A DNA stretch of 49,315 bases from Fimbriimonadaceae bacterium (GCA_019638835.1 JAHBTC010000005.1:1-49315), one strand, 5' to 3'. Counted from the stretch's first letter, positions 8,236-18,601 are shown. Translations and numbers: made by a program. The notes: a model not told the origin generated them from the sequence alone.

Positions 8236-11022
8236 ATGCCTGAATCTGGGACGAAGTTAAGCGGAATCGCGGCGTGGGCCGAAGCATGGCGGGCGAGCGA
8301 TTCAGCAACGATTGCGGAACTGGGAGAGCAATTGGCTTCCGCGCCTGACCCTGACGAAGTCCGGAGAATGGCGCTGAAATGGGCATCTAGCGATGCGCGG
8401 AGCGAACGATTCCTTGGTCGCACTTTACTTCAGAACCTTGCGGATGATGCCGGAGATGAAGATGAACAAAGGCTGCGTTCCCTCGTACCCTGGCATGTAG
8501 CGCTCAATGCCGGAATCGTCCCAACGGCGCAAAGCGGCGACTTTATTGTCTGTCTGGCCGCACAGCAGTTGTCGAACGTCGGTTTCAGTCTCCTCATGGC
8601 TCACTCGCGATGCCCGGTGCAGATCGTCGACGTCAGCGAAAACCAGTTTTGGACGGCATTTGCCTCCCTGTACATCAGTGTCGTTCCTGCCCCTTTACGT
8701 GACCAACTAATCGCTTTCGGTGTAGCCGTACCTCAGGATGAAACGACTCCGGCGCTTTTCCCGCAGACACCGGCCGCCGATTCACCTGCTGAATCCGGGG
8801 AAGCCGAGTCGATCGAAAGGGGACAAGAAGAGGCCGATTCAACATTTGTTCAAACAGTCTGGGAAGCCCGGGACAAACCAATCGTTGTTGAAGACGAGAA
8901 CGATACAGAGTCAGCGGTTTCCAGCGACGAAATCGGTGCCGACTTTGAAGGTGACCCCGAATCGACCGCGACCGAAGACGAAGAAGGATTTGCCGAAGCC
9001 GTCGAGGACGAACCTACAATTCCGCTTTGGAACCGATTTTCTATTGAGGAAATGCGAACGCTTAGAGCGTGTCCCATCGGCGAGTCTGCCGATGGCGTCG
9101 AGTTCCTCGTTGCCGCGCCAGCCGAATCTACGGCGCTTGCTCGTCTCAGCGAACTCGTAGGTGGGGAGGCAAGAATCCGTGTTGTTGGATTAGAGATCGT
9201 CAATGATGCGTGGCGAGAGCAATTTGGCGAAGATATGGTTGCGCAGCAGATTATCGCGCAACTCGAGGAAACGGAGGCGCTAACTTCAATCGAAATTGCC
9301 GACGACGAAGAAGACATTAGCTCCTTGCTTGAAGAGATTTCTCAGGAACTTGAGTCAGAAGACGACGAAGAGATTGACGATCAGTTAGTCGAAGAAGTCG
9401 AAACGGCGATGACCGCTCAAGAAGAGCCACTAAAGTCTGAGCCTGAAAGTGAATTCGAACCGATCGAAACACCGTCGGGACCAGACCCCGCCGCTGTAGC
9501 ACTGGTGCCGAGTGGCCTCGCATGGTTTGCACGGGCATGCCCTTACCGCTTAGAAGGCGATACGCTTGTATGTTGGGTGCAGGAGCCGTACGACGAGACG
9601 TTACTCTCGGCGATTGAGCGACGTTCCGGGCACTCACTTGTAGTTGAGCCAATGCCGACTCCTGAAGTGATGGAGGCACTGCATCAAGCATACGGACAGG
9701 AACTGGCGGGCGTCATTGAACCACTGATGCCCCGTGCCGTCGCCCCGGCTAAACAGGAAGAACCAACAACAGATGCGAGTCCTGAAATTGAGGACCAAAC
9801 CGGGGCCATCAGTTCAGTTGAGAGCCAAGTCGATACGGAAAAGGCTTCAGAGGATGAACAAGTTGTCGAGTCTGAAGTGTCGAAGTTTGATCAAGATCCG
9901 TCAGGACTGGACGATCTAGTTGAGTCAGTTGACTCCGTGACGCTGACAGAGGAAGACTTTGAACCTGAAGCAGAGGGTGATTTTGACAACAGTAGTGAAT
10001 CCGCGCCGGCGATCGTATTCGCTGAACCGACACCTGAGGTGGAGATTGCAGGTACGCCGAAGTCATCGCTAGATCAGCTACTAGATGACCTTGATTTAGA
10101 CCCTCCGAAACCACCCATCGAAACGGAGTGGCGACCTAAACTTTCGGCTCCTGAACCAGAATTTCTTACGGAAGACTTTCAGCAACCTGAATCTCCGGCG
10201 GAAGAAGTAGTTCCTTCACCTGAGATTGAAGCCGAGCAACCGGCGGCAGAGTCAGTTTCCGAAGACGCAACCGAAATCGAAGCGGAGGTTCCGGAGATCG
10301 TTGAACCTGAGCCTGAACCAATTGTCTCAGTACAGCCAGACCTTCCTAAAGCGGAGCCACCGAATCCAAACGATCCGTTTACTACCGTTGCAACCGACGA
10401 AGCCCGACGGGCTTGGGACGAGTTCATGGCGACAAACGGAAACAAGGCGAACCGAGCAGAGGCGCAGGTGGATGCAGTGATGGGCCGCCTAAACCGAGAG
10501 ATTGCTCTTGATGAGGTGGCTGCAAAGGCCGTTGAAGGTTCTAACTCTGACGATGAGGATCCAAATGACGATTCACCAGTTTCGCAGGAAGAGACCGCTT
10601 GGTCCACTGAGGACGTGGAAGAGGCAAGGATCGGTCAAAGGCACGCTGACTCGGTACAACGTTTAATGGGGCACAGCACTCTCCCTGGTCCTGAAATCTT
10701 GCAGAAGGTAAGCCGCGAAATGGCGATTCAGAACCAAATTGTGCCGATTACGATTGAGGAGGGCACGCTCCACCTCATTGGATCGCAACCCATTGCGCCG
10801 ATTGATGTTCGAGAACTTTCGAACGAAATCGGAATGCCGTTACAACTCCATCTTGGAACGCCGGAAGCAGTAAACCGCCTGATCACAAAGGCGTATCCTG
10901 AAACGTCAGGGGAAGAGACGGTTGTTCACCAAATGCGGCTAGAAGAGGGTCGCAAACAGGAAGAAGCGGCTCAACAGTCGTGGCTTGACAAACTGATGAA
11001 CCGCGTCAATAAGAGCGGTTAG
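8236..11022 (+). CDS. Acidic protein with four T2SSE_N/MshEN-like repeats and no ATPase
   Basis: A 928-residue cytoplasmic protein without signal peptide or membrane segment. Four divergent copies of the fold found at the N-terminus of GspE/PilB-type ATPases can be seen, at about residues 80-152, 262-334, 419-490 and 817-890. The third is clearest: ALVPSGLAWFARACPY, then GDTLVCWVQEPYDETLLSAI, ending in an (A/E)xxxxYG helix. The repeats are joined by long, strongly acidic, Pro/Glu/Ser-rich linkers, the longest about 325 residues. No Walker A or B motif is present, so it is not a secretion ATPase. The RLG-type motif that binds c-di-GMP in MshEN is not evident. I chose ATG 8236 over the in-frame TTG 8230 because GAGG lies 6 bases upstream. 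Role unknown; a scaffold or regulator of type IV pilus or type II secretion is inferred. Confidence 0.75.
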   Translation: MPESGTKLSGIAAWAEAWRASDSATIAELGEQLASAPDPDEVRRMALKWASSDARSERFLGRTLLQNLADDAGDEDEQRLRSLVPWHVALNAGIVPTAQSGDFIVCLAAQQLSNVGFSLLMAHSRCPVQIVDVSENQFWTAFASLYISVVPAPLRDQLIAFGVAVPQDETTPALFPQTPAADSPAESGEAESIERGQEEADSTFVQTVWEARDKPIVVEDENDTESAVSSDEIGADFEGDPESTATEDEEGFAEAVEDEPTIPLWNRFSIEEMRTLRACPIGESADGVEFLVAAPAESTALARLSELVGGEARIRVVGLEIVNDAWREQFGEDMVAQQIIAQLEETEALTSIEIADDEEDISSLLEEISQELESEDDEEIDDQLVEEVETAMTAQEEPLKSEPESEFEPIETPSGPDPAAVALVPSGLAWFARACPYRLEGDTLVCWVQEPYDETLLSAIERRSGHSLVVEPMPTPEVMEALHQAYGQELAGVIEPLMPRAVAPAKQEEPTTDASPEIEDQTGAISSVESQVDTEKASEDEQVVESEVSKFDQDPSGLDDLVESVDSVTLTEEDFEPEAEGDFDNSSESAPAIVFAEPTPEVEIAGTPKSSLDQLLDDLDLDPPKPPIETEWRPKLSAPEPEFLTEDFQQPESPAEEVVPSPEIEAEQPAAESVSEDATEIEAEVPEIVEPEPEPIVSVQPDLPKAEPPNPNDPFTTVATDEARRAWDEFMATNGNKANRAEAQVDAVMGRLNREIALDEVAAKAVEGSNSDDEDPNDDSPVSQEETAWSTEDVEEARIGQRHADSVQRLMGHSTLPGPEILQKVSREMAIQNQIVPITIEEGTLHLIGSQPIAPIDVRELSNEIGMPLQLHLGTPEAVNRLITKAYPETSGEETVVHQMRLEEGRKQEEAAQQSWLDKLMNRVNKSG

Positions 11023-11035
11023 CGACTCTCTTGGC

Positions 11036-13612
11036 TTACTCTGAGCCGGGCTCCCATGTACAAAGTGGGAGTTCGGCCGGAATCTTTAGCTCGGTATCTC
11101 CCGGAACCACTCGCACCCGATAACCTCGAAGACCAGGCTGATCACACGGCACAACCCCGCGGAAAATGTGGTCTTCTCCCTCCGACTGCACAAACGTCAA
11201 GTCGAAGACTTGCAGATGGTCCAGCTCGCGGTTCATGCCGACATGGCCCACAAGAACTTGCGCCCGAACCTGTTCGGGGCGTAACGTTCCCAATCGAATC
11301 ATCGCCGTAACGTTGAAATCGGAACCGACGACATTTTTCTTGTCCACATCGTCCGTCACGCTCAAAATTTGAACTTGGGGCCACGCTTGTTCAAGTGAGT
11401 CCCTCCACTCCAGCAACTCCTTCGCTTTTGCCTGCTTATTTGCCACTCGATCGGAGTAGGCAAGCCCAGACGGCACATAGAAGCGCGTCGTGTACTCCCG
11501 TACCATGCGATTCGTAGAGAATCTCGGAGTGAGGTTGCGCATGCTAGCCCGCATCATTTCGATCCAACGCTTCGGCACACCTCCATCAAGTCGGTGATAG
11601 AAGACTGGACCAATCTCATTCTCAAGTAAGTAGTACAGCGACTGGCTGTCGATCTCGTCCTGCCGGTTTTCGTCGGCGTTGGTGCGTCCTTGGCCGATCG
11701 CCCAGCCCCAAGTTCGGTCGAATCCTTCCGCCCACCATCCATCAAGCACGGAGCAGTTCAATCCACCATTTGCAACAACCTTCATGCCGCTTGTGCCACT
11801 AGCCTCCATGGGTCGGCGCGGATTGTTGAGCCAGAGATCAACGCCCTGCACCATGTTCCGTGCCACATTGATGTCGTAGTCTTCGAGAAAAACGATGCGG
11901 CTACGTGCGCCTTCGGCCTGACTGAACTGCACGATCTCTTGGATTAGCCGCTTACCGCCTTCATCTCTAGGGTGCGATTTTCCGGCAAACACGAATTGCA
12001 TTGGGCGATCCGTGTGGTGCAGCAACCGCCGCAATCGATCTGGATCGCGGAAAAGCAAGCTAGCGCGTTTGTAGGTAGCAAATCTTCGTGCAAATCCGAT
12101 GGTCAGAATGCGAGGGTCGAGAACTTGATTGACCACGGTTTGGTCTGCCGGGGCCGCGTTGTTTCGCTCTTGGATTCGCCGCATATGTCTTCGCGCGAAC
12201 CGAACGAAGTCGCCACGGGCGTTTTCTCGCATGTCCCATAGATCCTGATCGGGAATGTCGGCTACCGCTGCCCAGACTTCGGGATTCGTAGGATCGTCTC
12301 GCCAAGATTGCCCGATGTGCCGATCCAAGAGGTGAACCATGCGGTCGCTAATCCAACTCATCATGTGGACTCCGTTGGTAATCGCTTCGATCGGTACCTC
12401 GTCCACGGGATAATCTGGGTGACGATCTTGGAACATGCCGCGCGAGACTTCGGCATGAAGTTTCGAAACGCCGTTTACATAATTCGCGTTCTCCATTGCG
12501 AGGACGGCCATGTTGAAAGGTTCGTCTGTGTCCGCAGATCGGATTCGGCCCATCTCCATCAGGCGATCGATCGGCATATCAAGCTCTTGGACCACCCGGC
12601 TGAGATACCGTTCCAATAAGGGACGCGCAAAGATGTCAAACCCAGCGGGGACTGGAGTGTGGGTCGTGAAAACGTTGCCTGCGACGACGGCTTGTCTAGC
12701 GGTTCGGAAGTCAGTCCCCGTTTCTTCAATGAAGTGTCGAATACGTTCTAGGCTCAAAAAGGCGGCGTGGCCCTCGTTCATATGACACACGGTGGGAGAC
12801 TTACCCATTGCGGTGAGTGCCTTGAAACCTCCGATGCCCAGAACCATCTCTTGGCGGATGCGCATCTCCTCATCGCCACCGTAAAGCGTGTCCGTGATTC
12901 CTTGGTCACGGGCGGCATTTTCTAGCAGATTTGAGTCTAAAAGGAAAAGTTCTAGCCGACCAACGATGGCTTTCCAAACTTGGCAGGTGACGGATTGATC
13001 CGGAAACTCAACGGAAATCCTCAACGGCGCGTCATCTTCGCCTCGCACGAGACTCAGTGGCATTCGGTAGAAGTCGTAGCCCGGATAGTGTTCTTGTTGC
13101 CAGCCGTCGTGAGTAAGAAACTGGCGGAAATAGCCACGGGCATACAGGAGCCCAACGCCGACGAGAGGAATTCCTAGATCGCTTGCCGCTTTCAGATGAT
13201 CGCCCGCAAGCAACCCTAAGCCACCCGAATAGATGGGAAGGCACTCATTGAGCCCGAACTCGGCGCAAAAATACGCAATGCGAACCTTGTCTCCCGCATC
13301 GGGGAAAGTCCGCTGATACCAAGTTTCGGAACCAAGGTAGTCATGGAGGTCGCGCAAGCAATTCTCAAGGCGGGCGATAAACAGTTCGTCGGTTTCGAGC
13401 CGCTTGAGCGCTTGCGGTGTCAACTGCGAGATCAGTTCGACGGGGTTGTGTTCGACGGCTTCCCACAGGTCGCGGTCAATGTCGTGGAAAAGGGCGCGCG
13501 TCTCTGGGTGCCATGTCCAGCGGAAGTTGTATGCCAGTGTGCGGAGGCCCTGAAGCGAAGTAGGCAGTTCTCGAACCACTTCGAAGGCGTGCGCGTATTT
13601 GAGCGTCCTCAT
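11036..13612 (-). CDS. glgP: Alpha-glucan (glycogen/maltodextrin) phosphorylase, GT35
   Basis: An 858-residue enzyme of the bacterial/archaeal short-type alpha-glucan phosphorylase branch. It has an N-terminal DUF3417 region (LAYNFRWTWHPETRALFHDI) followed by the GT35 core. The pyridoxal-phosphate lysine lies in EASGTSGMKVVANGG near residue 610, and the HTPVPAGFD and VCHMNEGHAAF motifs of the active site are intact. It releases glucose 1-phosphate from alpha-1,4-glucans. The ATG at 13612 is preceded by a G-rich stretch (GGGGGTGG). It lies 52 bases after the GH65-like gene on the same strand and may share its transcript. It converges with the four-repeat gene, with only 13 bases between the stops. 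Confidence 0.93.
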   Translation of the reverse strand: MRTLKYAHAFEVVRELPTSLQGLRTLAYNFRWTWHPETRALFHDIDRDLWEAVEHNPVELISQLTPQALKRLETDELFIARLENCLRDLHDYLGSETWYQRTFPDAGDKVRIAYFCAEFGLNECLPIYSGGLGLLAGDHLKAASDLGIPLVGVGLLYARGYFRQFLTHDGWQQEHYPGYDFYRMPLSLVRGEDDAPLRISVEFPDQSVTCQVWKAIVGRLELFLLDSNLLENAARDQGITDTLYGGDEEMRIRQEMVLGIGGFKALTAMGKSPTVCHMNEGHAAFLSLERIRHFIEETGTDFRTARQAVVAGNVFTTHTPVPAGFDIFARPLLERYLSRVVQELDMPIDRLMEMGRIRSADTDEPFNMAVLAMENANYVNGVSKLHAEVSRGMFQDRHPDYPVDEVPIEAITNGVHMMSWISDRMVHLLDRHIGQSWRDDPTNPEVWAAVADIPDQDLWDMRENARGDFVRFARRHMRRIQERNNAAPADQTVVNQVLDPRILTIGFARRFATYKRASLLFRDPDRLRRLLHHTDRPMQFVFAGKSHPRDEGGKRLIQEIVQFSQAEGARSRIVFLEDYDINVARNMVQGVDLWLNNPRRPMEASGTSGMKVVANGGLNCSVLDGWWAEGFDRTWGWAIGQGRTNADENRQDEIDSQSLYYLLENEIGPVFYHRLDGGVPKRWIEMMRASMRNLTPRFSTNRMVREYTTRFYVPSGLAYSDRVANKQAKAKELLEWRDSLEQAWPQVQILSVTDDVDKKNVVGSDFNVTAMIRLGTLRPEQVRAQVLVGHVGMNRELDHLQVFDLTFVQSEGEDHIFRGVVPCDQPGLRGYRVRVVPGDTELKIPAELPLCTWEPGSE

Positions 13613-13664
13613 CCACCCCCATTATCCCCCGAATTCGAAGGTGAAATCCGGCAGAAGTACGGCT

Positions 13665-15284
13665 TCAGAGAGCGGTAACAGTCACGCTTCTGCCGACAAT
13701 TTCCACACGGTAGGCGACGCCATCCAGCCAGATGCGCGTGAGGGTGATTCGCTTCCAGGCCCTTGGCAAGTTGGGACGGATGCTAACCCATGCTCCGGAC
13801 TTGAGTTGCTTTTTCCAAACTGCATCGGGCCACGGCTCCTTGTCGAGTCGTACTCCCGCGAAGCCATAAATTACTGCGTTTAGGCAACCCGCGATCCCGG
13901 TGAGGAACGGTCCGTCGGTGGATTGGGGGTTCTCGCAGAACAGTTTCAGCGGGCCTTTCTCGTAGGTTTCGAAACTCTCTCTCCACTTTTCGTAGGCTTC
14001 GTCGGCGTCACCGAAGCGGGCAAGTAGGAGGGCTTCGACGCTTTTGGTCATTGCGGGGCCATTCTTGGTTACGTGCGGGCCAAACCTGCGTACCATCGGA
14101 ACGGCAACGGCCTCGAATTCAGGGCGTTGCAACGGCCAAGCCGTAAGAATCGCATTTGCTTGTTGATAGTTTAGTAACGGGTCGCTTTCGAAGGCTAACA
14201 AGTTGCCATCACTATCTCTTGGGATAAAAGGTTGCAATCGAAAACTAGGGTCGCTCGCCGTAATTGCCAGGTGAGCCGCAACATTAGTATAGAGATCTCC
14301 GTTGACTCTATGAAACTCATCTGGTCCGTAAATGCCGTTAAAGGTCAAAGTTCCTCGATTTGCTATTAGCCGTCTCTTAAAAAACTCTGCAATTCCTTTT
14401 TGTACAGCCAGCACCGAATCGTTGTCGGAAAGACCGAGCCACAGTGCCCACTGAAGTCCTTGACTTACTGCAGCGCCCACATGGATTTGATCCACGTTCT
14501 TACTCTGCGTCAACTCCGTTCCACTCGCATCGGTTTCCCATGGAAAGCTCATACCTGCGTCACTCGACGCCCTGGCGTTGGCGGCTGCCTGCGAAGCTTG
14601 GGCCAGCCTCAAGTTCGGGATTGATTTTGCTGCCTCTGGGTCAAGAAACATTAGGGCGGGAAAGATCCATACATCGTGATCCCAAAAGATGTGATCCTTG
14701 TACTTTAGACTGCCTGTGCTGAAAACGCCAGGCACAAATCCGCCTCTTTGCGGCCCAAAAACGCGAAGGTAGAACAAGTGCCGCACTAATACAGCTCGAT
14801 CCTCTACTGGCCCGTCAATCTCGATGTCTGTCTTCCAAAAGTCTTGCGGCGAAAGGGAGTTGTCTTGTATCTTGTGGATCGCAGGAGTACTCAGTTGTGT
14901 CGCTTCGTCCTCTTCATACAGATGTCTTTTTTTGCGAAAAACAAATCTGGCAAAAGACATCTTGTCCTTGGGATCCAGCGTAAAGGAAATCTCACCTTTA
15001 GAAGTGTGGAGTACGCCAACCATTGCACGAAAATTAATGCGGACATTTTGGACATTGCCAAATTCCGTGACACTTGTGGGGGATAGGATTGGATTGTCGG
15101 GCTGAGATAGATCATACGTGATGATCGTTGGATCTAGATTCCCCGTTATAGACTGCGCGGCACTTCCAAGTACAAGTGGATCTTGTCTCGAGACGTCCCC
15201 TTCCAAGATAAACGGGTCTGCAGGCGCAGCCGATTTGCACCCCGGAACTACGAAGCAAACAAGGAAGAGGAGAAGTCGCTTCAT
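13665..15284 (-). CDS. GH65-like glycosidase lipoprotein (PGGHG/ATHL1-type)
   Basis: A 539-residue lipoprotein: the signal [16 protein letters not shown] ends in a lipobox with Cys16. The core matches the GH65 (alpha/alpha)6 barrel, especially the branch with protein-glucosylgalactosylhydroxylysine glucosidase: HIFWDHDVWIFPALMFLDP near residue 198, FPWETDASGTE near 248, and GIYGPDEFHRVNGDLYTN near 317, where Glu323 aligns with the GH65 general acid. A hydrolase or phosphorylase of an alpha-linked glucoside is likely; the substrate is unknown. I chose ATG 15284 rather than the in-frame GTG 15299 because GGAGAG precedes it and it forms an ATGA overlap with the upstream gene. Its DNA looks more AT-rich than its neighbours, which could mean recent gain. 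Confidence 0.75.
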   Translation of the reverse strand: MKRLLLFLVCFVVPGCKSAAPADPFILEGDVSRQDPLVLGSAAQSITGNLDPTIITYDLSQPDNPILSPTSVTEFGNVQNVRINFRAMVGVLHTSKGEISFTLDPKDKMSFARFVFRKKRHLYEEDEATQLSTPAIHKIQDNSLSPQDFWKTDIEIDGPVEDRAVLVRHLFYLRVFGPQRGGFVPGVFSTGSLKYKDHIFWDHDVWIFPALMFLDPEAAKSIPNLRLAQASQAAANARASSDAGMSFPWETDASGTELTQSKNVDQIHVGAAVSQGLQWALWLGLSDNDSVLAVQKGIAEFFKRRLIANRGTLTFNGIYGPDEFHRVNGDLYTNVAAHLAITASDPSFRLQPFIPRDSDGNLLAFESDPLLNYQQANAILTAWPLQRPEFEAVAVPMVRRFGPHVTKNGPAMTKSVEALLLARFGDADEAYEKWRESFETYEKGPLKLFCENPQSTDGPFLTGIAGCLNAVIYGFAGVRLDKEPWPDAVWKKQLKSGAWVSIRPNLPRAWKRITLTRIWLDGVAYRVEIVGRSVTVTAL

Positions 15285-15712
15285 GTCATTTCTCTCCACC
15301 GTTGTCTATGAGTTCGCATCTTGGCTCCGGTTGTCTTTTCCTTGATTGCTTCAATCAATTTTTCTGAAAGAGGAAAGTCCAACTTGACCTCAGAGAATGA
15401 GGTGGCTGCAAACTCCGCCCCAACTAATTCAGTGCTTGCACCGAGCAGCGATACGCCAAGTCCTCGCCATACCATTGAAGCTTCTTCCCATGAAACACCG
15501 GGCGTAACAGAGAGATCCACATCGTGCCCGTGATCAGCGCAGGCACGAACCAACTCCGGTAATGCCTTGGCGACCCCGATCGAAGCGTAAAACTGCAAGA
15601 CCCAACCATTTCTCGTCGCAAAATCGAGCAACTGCAGCACATCCGAGGTCATCATCTCGCCACCTACTTCCCAGGGCATGCGATCTAAATCAACTCGGAC
15701 GGTGAATGTCAC
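15281..15712 (-). CDS. Short NodB/polysaccharide deacetylase-like protein, probably inactive
   Basis: A 143-residue protein whose first ~75 residues follow the polysaccharide deacetylase fold: [13 protein letters not shown] in place of the metal-binding Asp motif, [20 protein letters not shown], then a Glu/Gly/His motif ([16 protein letters not shown]). In active enzymes the last motif continues to H-x3-H zinc ligands; here the second part is DVDLS, so the metal site looks lost. It is also shorter than the usual ~200-residue domain. It starts with GTG overlapping the pgk stop (GTGA) and ends overlapping the GH65 start (ATGA), so the three genes are probably translated together. Function unknown. 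Confidence 0.6.
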   Translation of the reverse strand: MTFTVRVDLDRMPWEVGGEMMTSDVLQLLDFATRNGWVLQFYASIGVAKALPELVRACADHGHDVDLSVTPGVSWEEASMVWRGLGVSLLGASTELVGAEFAATSFSEVKLDFPLSEKLIEAIKEKTTGAKMRTHRQRWREMT

Positions 15713-16896
15713 TTGTCCAAAAGTGCGGAGATGCCGGGAAGTTCCTTACCTTCGAGAAACTCAAGGCTCGCGCCGCCCCCGGTACTGACGTGAGTCATTG
15801 CGTCGGCAAGGTCCATCTGCTCCACTGCGGCCGCGCTATCTCCGCCGCCAACAACTGTTACGGCATCGCTTTCGGCCATCGCGTCAGCGACGGCTTTCGT
15901 TCCATGGGCAAAGTTTGGGAACTCGAATACCCCCATCGGGCCGTTCCATACGATCGTCCCTGCCCTGAGGAGAATTCCGGTGAACGTGGCCTGCGTTTGT
16001 GGCCCGATATCAAGTCCCATTTGATCAGCAGGGATGCTCTCGACGGGGACAACAGAAGCGATCGCGTCGGCTTTGAACTCAGAGGCAACGACGGTATCGG
16101 TCGGCAAAACGATCTTGTCACCCGCATCTGCCATCAGTTTCTTGGCAAAGTCAAGGCTTTCTTCATCTAAAAGGCTGTTCCCGATTTCTAATCCGTTCGC
16201 TTTCAGAAAGGTGTATGCCATTCCTCCGCCAATGATCAGGCGATCTACCTTGGGAAGCAGGCTCTCGATGACCTGAATCTTGTCCGCTACCTTCGCCCCG
16301 CCGAGCACCGCTACGAATGGTCGCTTTGGATTGTGAAGCGCGTCACCCAAGTACTTGAGTTCCTTCTCAATCAAGTAGCCGGCGTACGCGGGCAAATGGT
16401 GGGCAACCCCTTCGGTAGAGGCGTGAGCGCGATGAGCAGTTCCGAAAGCGTCGTTGACAAAAACATCCGCGAGGCTCGCGAGTGCAGAGGCGAACTCGGG
16501 ATCATTTTCTTCCTCCTCCGCGTGAAATCTCACATTTTCGAGAAGAATCGCATTGCCGGGACGGAGTTCACTTACCATTCCCTGAACTTCATCGCCGATG
16601 CAGTCAGGGGCAAGCGTAATTTTGGAGCCGATGAGTTCGCCGAGCCGTTTTGCTACCGGGGCAAGCGAGAACTCCGGCGCGGGTCCACCCTTCGGACGGC
16701 CCAGATGAGAGCAAAGCACTACCTTTGCTCCTTGCTCCATCAGTCTCTTCACGGTTGGCAATGAAGCAACGATTCGTCTGTCATCCGTAATCCGATCGCC
16801 ATCAAGCGGAACGTTGAAGTCACAACGCACTAATACCGTCTTGCCGCCGGCGTCAAGTTGATCTATCGTTTGCTTGGCGAATGACATCGACATCAT
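15709..16896 (-). CDS. pgk: Phosphoglycerate kinase
   Basis: A 395-residue glycolytic enzyme that transfers phosphate between 1,3-bisphosphoglycerate and ADP. All family motifs are intact: [22 protein letters not shown], the HRAHAS substrate-binding segment, [21 protein letters not shown] and the C-terminal nucleotide motif [11 protein letters not shown] with [18 protein letters not shown]. Three in-frame ATGs lie close together (16896, 16893, 16887) and none has a clear Shine-Dalgarno sequence; [12 protein letters not shown] at 16887 resembles the usual start. It lies 30 bases after the acyl-CoA carboxylase gene and overlaps the NodB-like gene by four bases. It is separate from gapA and tpiA, at least within this window. 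Confidence 0.97.
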   Translation of the reverse strand: MMSMSFAKQTIDQLDAGGKTVLVRCDFNVPLDGDRITDDRRIVASLPTVKRLMEQGAKVVLCSHLGRPKGGPAPEFSLAPVAKRLGELIGSKITLAPDCIGDEVQGMVSELRPGNAILLENVRFHAEEEENDPEFASALASLADVFVNDAFGTAHRAHASTEGVAHHLPAYAGYLIEKELKYLGDALHNPKRPFVAVLGGAKVADKIQVIESLLPKVDRLIIGGGMAYTFLKANGLEIGNSLLDEESLDFAKKLMADAGDKIVLPTDTVVASEFKADAIASVVPVESIPADQMGLDIGPQTQATFTGILLRAGTIVWNGPMGVFEFPNFAHGTKAVADAMAESDAVTVVGGGDSAAAVEQMDLADAMTHVSTGGGASLEFLEGKELPGISALLDK

Positions 16897-16926
16897 TCTA
16901 CTGATGCCGCGTCATGGCCCGAGAGA

Positions 16927-18552
16927 CTACATCCGGTACATGCTGAACGATGGCTCGGCTACGGGCGCATTTCGGCACGCTTCCAGAGACATTGCAATCA
17001 CTCGCCGTGTGTCTACGGGATCGATGATTCCATCATCCCACAGCCTTGCGGAAGAGTAATAAGCGTCAGACTCTTCTTCGTACTTCTGAAGGATCGGTGC
17101 CATGAACTCCTTCTGTTCTGCGGCGCTCATGGATTGACCGCGACTCGCGAGTTGCTCTATCTTCACCGTGAGAAGCACATTCGCCGCCTGCTCGCCACCC
17201 ATGACACTGATTCGAGCGTTTGGCCACATCCAGAGGAATCGAGGTTGATACGCACGCCCACACATTCCATAGTTGCCCGCACCGTAACTGCCTCCGACAA
17301 TTACGGTGATCTTCGGAACGTTGGCGGTTGAGACGGCGGTCACCAACTTAGCGCCATTCTTGGCGATGCCTTCGTTCTCGTACTTGCGTCCGACCATGAA
17401 CCCCGTGATGTTCTGCAGGAAGAGTAGAGGAACACCGCGCTGGCAACAAAGTTCGATGAAGTGGGCACCTTTGAGCGCCGATTCGCTGAACAATATCCCG
17501 TCATTAGCGATGATGCCAACGTTGTGTCCCATCACACGAGCGAATCCGCAGATGAGGGTCGTCCCGTAATTCGCCTTGAACTCATGTAATCGGCTCCCGT
17601 CTAGGAGTCGTGCCAAAACGTCACGCATCGGCATCGGACGCTTGGTATCGCTTGGGATCAGCGAATACAACTCTTCCGCCGGGAAAAGCGGTTCTTCCAC
17701 TGATCCTGGCATGGGACGACCAAACCCTCCATCAGCAACAGGTTGCGCGGGTGGCAAGGATTCAAAGATGTTTCGAACAATCTCAAGCGCATGGTGATCA
17801 TCGTCGGCCAAGTGATCGGCTACTCCACTGAGACGGGTGTGGACGTCGCCGCCTCCCAAGTCCTCAACTGTCACCTCCTCTCCGGTGGCGGCTTTCACTA
17901 GTGGCGGTCCACCAAGAAAGATCGTGCCTTGGTTCTTTACGATGATTGTTTCATCGCTCATCGCCGGTACGTATGCACCACCTGCCGTACAGGAACCCAT
18001 GACGCTGGCAATTTGGGGAATTCCCGCCGCCGCAAGTTGCGCCTGGTTATAGAAGATTCGGCCGAAATGGTCGCGGTCTGGGAACACCTCACTCTGTAGG
18101 GGTAGGAATGCTCCACCTGAGTCCACCAAGTAAACGCAAGGCAATCGGTTTTCACGGGCAATCTCTTGGGCACGGAGGTGCTTTTTGACCGTGATTGGGA
18201 AGTAGGTGCCACCTTTCACCGTGGCGTCATTCGCGATGATCATCGCAAGACGACCTTGAATGCGCCCAATACCGGCCACAACGCCCGCGCTGGGTGCGTC
18301 ACCTCCGTACATCTCCCAAGCTGCGAAAGGCGCGACTTCGAGAAACGGTGAGCCGGGATCAAGAACGGCGTCAATGCGCTCTCTGGCGAGAAGCTTTCCG
18401 CGTTCCTTGTGTTTGGCCACGTACCTCTCACCGCCACCGGCCTGGACGATTGACTTGTTCGCGCGCCATCGATCCAAGTGAGACTGCATTGCCGACTTAT
18501 CCGCCTGCGCTTCTGGGGTGGAAATGTTGTAGCGAGAGGCAAGAATATCCAT
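16927..18552 (-). CDS. Acyl-CoA carboxylase carboxyltransferase (beta) subunit
   Basis: A 541-residue crotonase-fold carboxyltransferase with two homologous domains (about residues 50-270 and 300-530). Family motifs include [54 protein letters not shown] and [15 protein letters not shown]. The [17 protein letters not shown] stretch is typical of methylcrotonoyl-CoA carboxylase beta rather than propionyl-CoA carboxylase, so leucine breakdown is the best guess, though geranyl-CoA or another acyl-CoA is possible. The partner biotin carboxylase/BCCP subunit is not in the window. I chose ATG 18552; an in-frame TTG lies two codons earlier. The upstream region holds a strong terminator on the same strand, which suggests a controlled leader. 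Confidence 0.9.
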   Translation of the reverse strand: MDILASRYNISTPEAQADKSAMQSHLDRWRANKSIVQAGGGERYVAKHKERGKLLARERIDAVLDPGSPFLEVAPFAAWEMYGGDAPSAGVVAGIGRIQGRLAMIIANDATVKGGTYFPITVKKHLRAQEIARENRLPCVYLVDSGGAFLPLQSEVFPDRDHFGRIFYNQAQLAAAGIPQIASVMGSCTAGGAYVPAMSDETIIVKNQGTIFLGGPPLVKAATGEEVTVEDLGGGDVHTRLSGVADHLADDDHHALEIVRNIFESLPPAQPVADGGFGRPMPGSVEEPLFPAEELYSLIPSDTKRPMPMRDVLARLLDGSRLHEFKANYGTTLICGFARVMGHNVGIIANDGILFSESALKGAHFIELCCQRGVPLLFLQNITGFMVGRKYENEGIAKNGAKLVTAVSTANVPKITVIVGGSYGAGNYGMCGRAYQPRFLWMWPNARISVMGGEQAANVLLTVKIEQLASRGQSMSAAEQKEFMAPILQKYEEESDAYYSSARLWDDGIIDPVDTRRVIAMSLEACRNAPVAEPSFSMYRM

Positions 18553-18601
18553 GCGCAATCCGTTCTACCCGAGCCAACTTCGGCTCTCTGGACAAATCGA
18601 C

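Noticed and set aside
8236-11022. Type II secretion or pilus ATPase (GspE/PilB)
   Set aside because: The N-terminal-type folds are present, but there is no Walker A, Asp box or Walker B motif anywhere in the protein.
16927-18552. Complete acyl-CoA carboxylase operon
   Set aside because: Only the carboxyltransferase subunit is present. No biotin carboxylase or biotin carrier gene is found on either side.
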